NCBI GenBank assembly: GCA_036156195.1
Contig: JAYZUZ010000018.1
Coordinates: 62,001-126,000 of the forward strand
Source of the DNA: Abyssibacter sp036156195
GTDB taxonomy: Bacteria; Pseudomonadota; Gammaproteobacteria; Nevskiales; OUC007
Length of the DNA stretch: 64,000 bases
Reading direction: 5' to 3'
The notes beneath the pieces are model-generated. The model saw only the letters and a program-made list of their open reading frames with translations. It was not told where the DNA came from and searched no databases. The position numbers were made by a program, and so were the translations under genes. Below are positions 62,405 through 64,000 of this stretch, piece by piece. Positions within the stretch are counted from its first letter, which is position 1; every line of letters starts with the position of its first letter.

Positions 62405-64000
62405 CTAGATTGCCGCTGCATCGCTGCAGTTCAGATCCGCGCGCTCACCGATGTCATCGGTGAGTCCGCACAACAGGTCGGTGCCGGACTCACGCACGGC
62501 GCTGTCGGCCCCCGTTGAACCTTCATCCGGGTTGTTTGCGAGATCAATGGGCGGTTCGCCATCCGAACCCTGACCACCGTCTCCACCGCCATTGCCATTG
62601 CCATTGCCGTCGCCACCGGCGCTGGTGTCGGTGTCATTGATCAGCCCGAGTCCCAGGGAATCGCCCTGCCCCGAGTCATCGCCGTTCCCGATGCCAATGC
62701 CCAGGTCGCCACCATTGCCGCTGCCGTCACCATTGAGCACGCCGGCACCGATGCTCCCGCCGTTGCCGCTACCGTCGCCATTGAGCACACCCGCGCCAAT
62801 CGTCCCGCCATTACCGGCATTGTCACCATTGAGAACACCGACACCCAGCTGGCCACCATTGCCGCTGTCATCGCCGTTGAGGATGCCCGCACCGATGACC
62901 GACCCGTTGCCCGAGTTGTCACCGTTGAGGACGCCCACACCCAGGGTGCCAAGACCGCTGTTGTCACCGGACAAAGCCGCCACTCCGATGCCATCGCTGG
63001 TGCCACTGTTATCGCCATTGAGCACGCCAAGCCCGATCAGCGAACCCTGTGCGGCGTTGTCACCTGAGAGCACCGCCACACCAATCAGACCACCGGAGCC
63101 GGCGTTGTCGCCTGCCAGAACACCGATGTTGATCAGATCATTTGAACTGGTCACGTCCTCGCCGGTACCAATCCAGATGCCGTCGTACACCTCGCCGATT
63201 GGAAGCAGCGCTTCCAGTTGCGAACCCACGGCATCCAGCGACAGCAACACATCGCCGTCGTACATGATGTGCAGCGCATCACCGTCGTTCAGCAGCCCGA
63301 TGCCCAACCCCTCGGCCGACTGGCCCGAGTTCTCCCCGGACAGCACGCCCAGCGCCAGCGCATCACCGTGGCCGCTGTTGTCGCCGTTGAGTACGCCAAC
63401 ACCCAGCGCGCCGCCCTGCCCGGCGTTGTCACCGCTTAAGGCTGCCAGACCCAGCAGTTCGCCGGTTCCAGTGTTGTTGTCATTGAGAATGCCGATACCC
63501 AGCAGGCCGCCACTGGCTGCGTCGGATCCCGACAGCACCGCGGCTCCGAGCAGTCCGTCGTCACCGGTATTTCCGACCTGGTTGCCGCCCAGCAAGGCGA
63601 CGTCAATCAGATTGTTCTCGCCACCCAGGCCCAGCATCTGCCCAAGCACGAGATCGGCCAGCGGCTGGTCCACCGTGGAGTCACCCAGCTGGAGCAGTAC
63701 GGGATAACCCGAGCCATCGGGCCCCACCTCGAAGATGGACAGGCCCAGCAGCCCGTCAGACGGGCCATCGGCCCGGGCGAGTCCCGGCAAGGGCGTGCCC
63801 GACGTCTCGGCACCGGAGGCATGCATCCCGCCGAGCAGGCTGTTGTTGACAGCCTGTAACGACGCCACGGTGGCACCCAATAACGGCACGGCACCCGCCG
63901 ATGATTGCTGGGAGGTCGAGACGGAGGAATCGCCGCCTGACAGCGCACCGAGCAAATTACCTACAGGCCCTGCCTGGGCCACAGTGCTGGCCAGACAGGC
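62405..64000 (-). CDS. Repeat-rich exported protein (5' end outside window)
   Basis: At least 531 residues are in the window. The frame remains open to the right edge and reads ACLASTVAQA before GPVGNLL, which looks like the end of a signal peptide, so the true start is upstream. The protein has about 18 copies of a 16-residue repeat, consensus (L/I)GxGVLNGDNSGNGG, in two blocks separated by a ~48-residue non-repeat island, then a Gly/Asp-rich tract and a C-terminal segment with two Cys. No haemagglutinin TPS domain is visible in this part. It is cotranscribed with a TpsB pore and may be its cargo. Confidence 0.75.
   Translation of the reverse strand, partial: ACLASTVAQAGPVGNLLGALSGGDSSVSTSQQSSAGAVPLLGATVASLQAVNNSLLGGMHASGAETSGTPLPGLARADGPSDGLLGLSIFEVGPDGSGYPVLLQLGDSTVDQPLADLVLGQMLGLGGENNLIDVALLGGNQVGNTGDDGLLGAAVLSGSDAASGGLLGIGILNDNNTGTGELLGLAALSGDNAGQGGALGVGVLNGDNSGHGDALALGVLSGENSGQSAEGLGIGLLNDGDALHIMYDGDVLLSLDAVGSQLEALLPIGEVYDGIWIGTGEDVTSSNDLINIGVLAGDNAGSGGLIGVAVLSGDNAAQGSLIGLGVLNGDNSGTSDGIGVAALSGDNSGLGTLGVGVLNGDNSGNGSVIGAGILNGDDSGNGGQLGVGVLNGDNAGNGGTIGAGVLNGDGSGNGGSIGAGVLNGDGSGNGGDLGIGIGNGDDSGQGDSLGLGLINDTDTSAGGDGNGNGNGGGDGGQGSDGEPPIDLANNPDEGSTGADSAVRESGTDLLCGLTDDIGERADLNCSDAAAI
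62633..63133 (-). repeat. Repeat block 2, ~11 units of 16 residues
   Basis: More regular than block 1: units such as IGAGVLNGDGSGNGGS and LGVGVLNGDNAGNGGT are nearly identical. The regular centre (62700-62850) suggests recent duplication by slippage or recombination. Confidence 0.85.
63278..63619 (-). repeat. Repeat block 1, ~7 units of 16 residues
   Basis: Units such as LGVGVLNGDNSGHGDA and LLGLAALSGDNAGQGG occur roughly every 48 bases. They vary enough (DNNTGTGE, DNAGQGGA, ENSGQSAE) to indicate protein-level selection. Confidence 0.8.

Noticed and set aside
62633..63619. Possible CRISPR array because of regular ~48-base repeats
   Set aside because: There are no distinct spacers; the units are in-frame coding repeats that vary at codon level.
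62592..63707. 371-codon plus-strand frame rich in Pro and Ser
   Set aside because: It is the antisense of the 16-residue repeats, where Gly codons appear as Pro/Ser; no start signal supports it.

Overview
The window is about 64 kb of dense, GC-rich bacterial DNA with short intergenic gaps and many 4-base start/stop overlaps. Gene content (RND pumps, TolC proteins, a Wza/Wzx/Wzy exopolysaccharide system, TRAP transporter, CheA/B/R/W, ClpB, a two-partner-secretion type outer membrane pore) indicates a Gram-negative proteobacterium, most likely a high-GC gammaproteobacterium. The sequence alone does not support a genus. A tRNA-Ala with a CGC anticodon fits a GC-rich genome. No insertion sequence, phage, integrase or CRISPR array was seen.

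Layout. (1) 1-5872: a TetR regulator, cut by the window edge, diverges from an RND efflux operon (lipoprotein adaptor, permease, TolC); a palindrome overlaps the -35 of the pump promoter. (2) 5903-9371: acetyltransferase, MarR regulator with a palindrome over its promoter, VOC protein, NTF2-like protein and a serine hydrolase. (3) 16491-9683 (minus): an unusual operon of TolC, a PqqD-like/pseudo-M50/HlyD fusion, an Asp-box beta-propeller and a sulfotransferase, followed by a DUF411 lipoprotein. (4) 16635-23576: a sigma-28-type promoter precedes STAS, CheA, chemoreceptor, CheW, CheR and CheB; there is no CheY. (5) 23796-29665: two paralogous LuxR-type response regulators with degenerate receivers, a PilZ protein, a small exported protein, tRNA-Ala, and a GAF/PAS/GGDEF/EAL protein.

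(6) 29766-55615: polysaccharide region. A beta-helix protein, an acyltransferase-SGNH protein, a sulfotransferase, a GT2 and an alkaline-phosphatase-fold protein form one part. Wzz-like, Wzy, Wzx, WecG, GTs, a WcaJ-type initiating transferase, a beta-barrel, a degenerate BY-kinase-like protein and Wza form the other. A TRAP transporter (39 to 41 kb) and an HPt-REC-REC-GGDEF protein lie between them. The expected product is a Wzy-dependent exopolysaccharide, perhaps acylated and sulfated, in a cell with several c-di-GMP proteins (PilZ, two GGDEF proteins). (7) 55758-58972: Hsp20 and ClpB behind a sigma-32-type promoter. (8) 58990-60511: LuxR regulator, periplasmic thioredoxin-like protein and a hairpin. 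(9) 60553-64000 (minus): a repeat-rich exported protein running off the right edge, a small helical protein and a TpsB/ShlB-type pore, apparently one operon.

The two best candidates for undescribed systems are the pseudo-M50/HlyD export operon (10281-16491) and the repeat-protein/TpsB operon (60553-64000).
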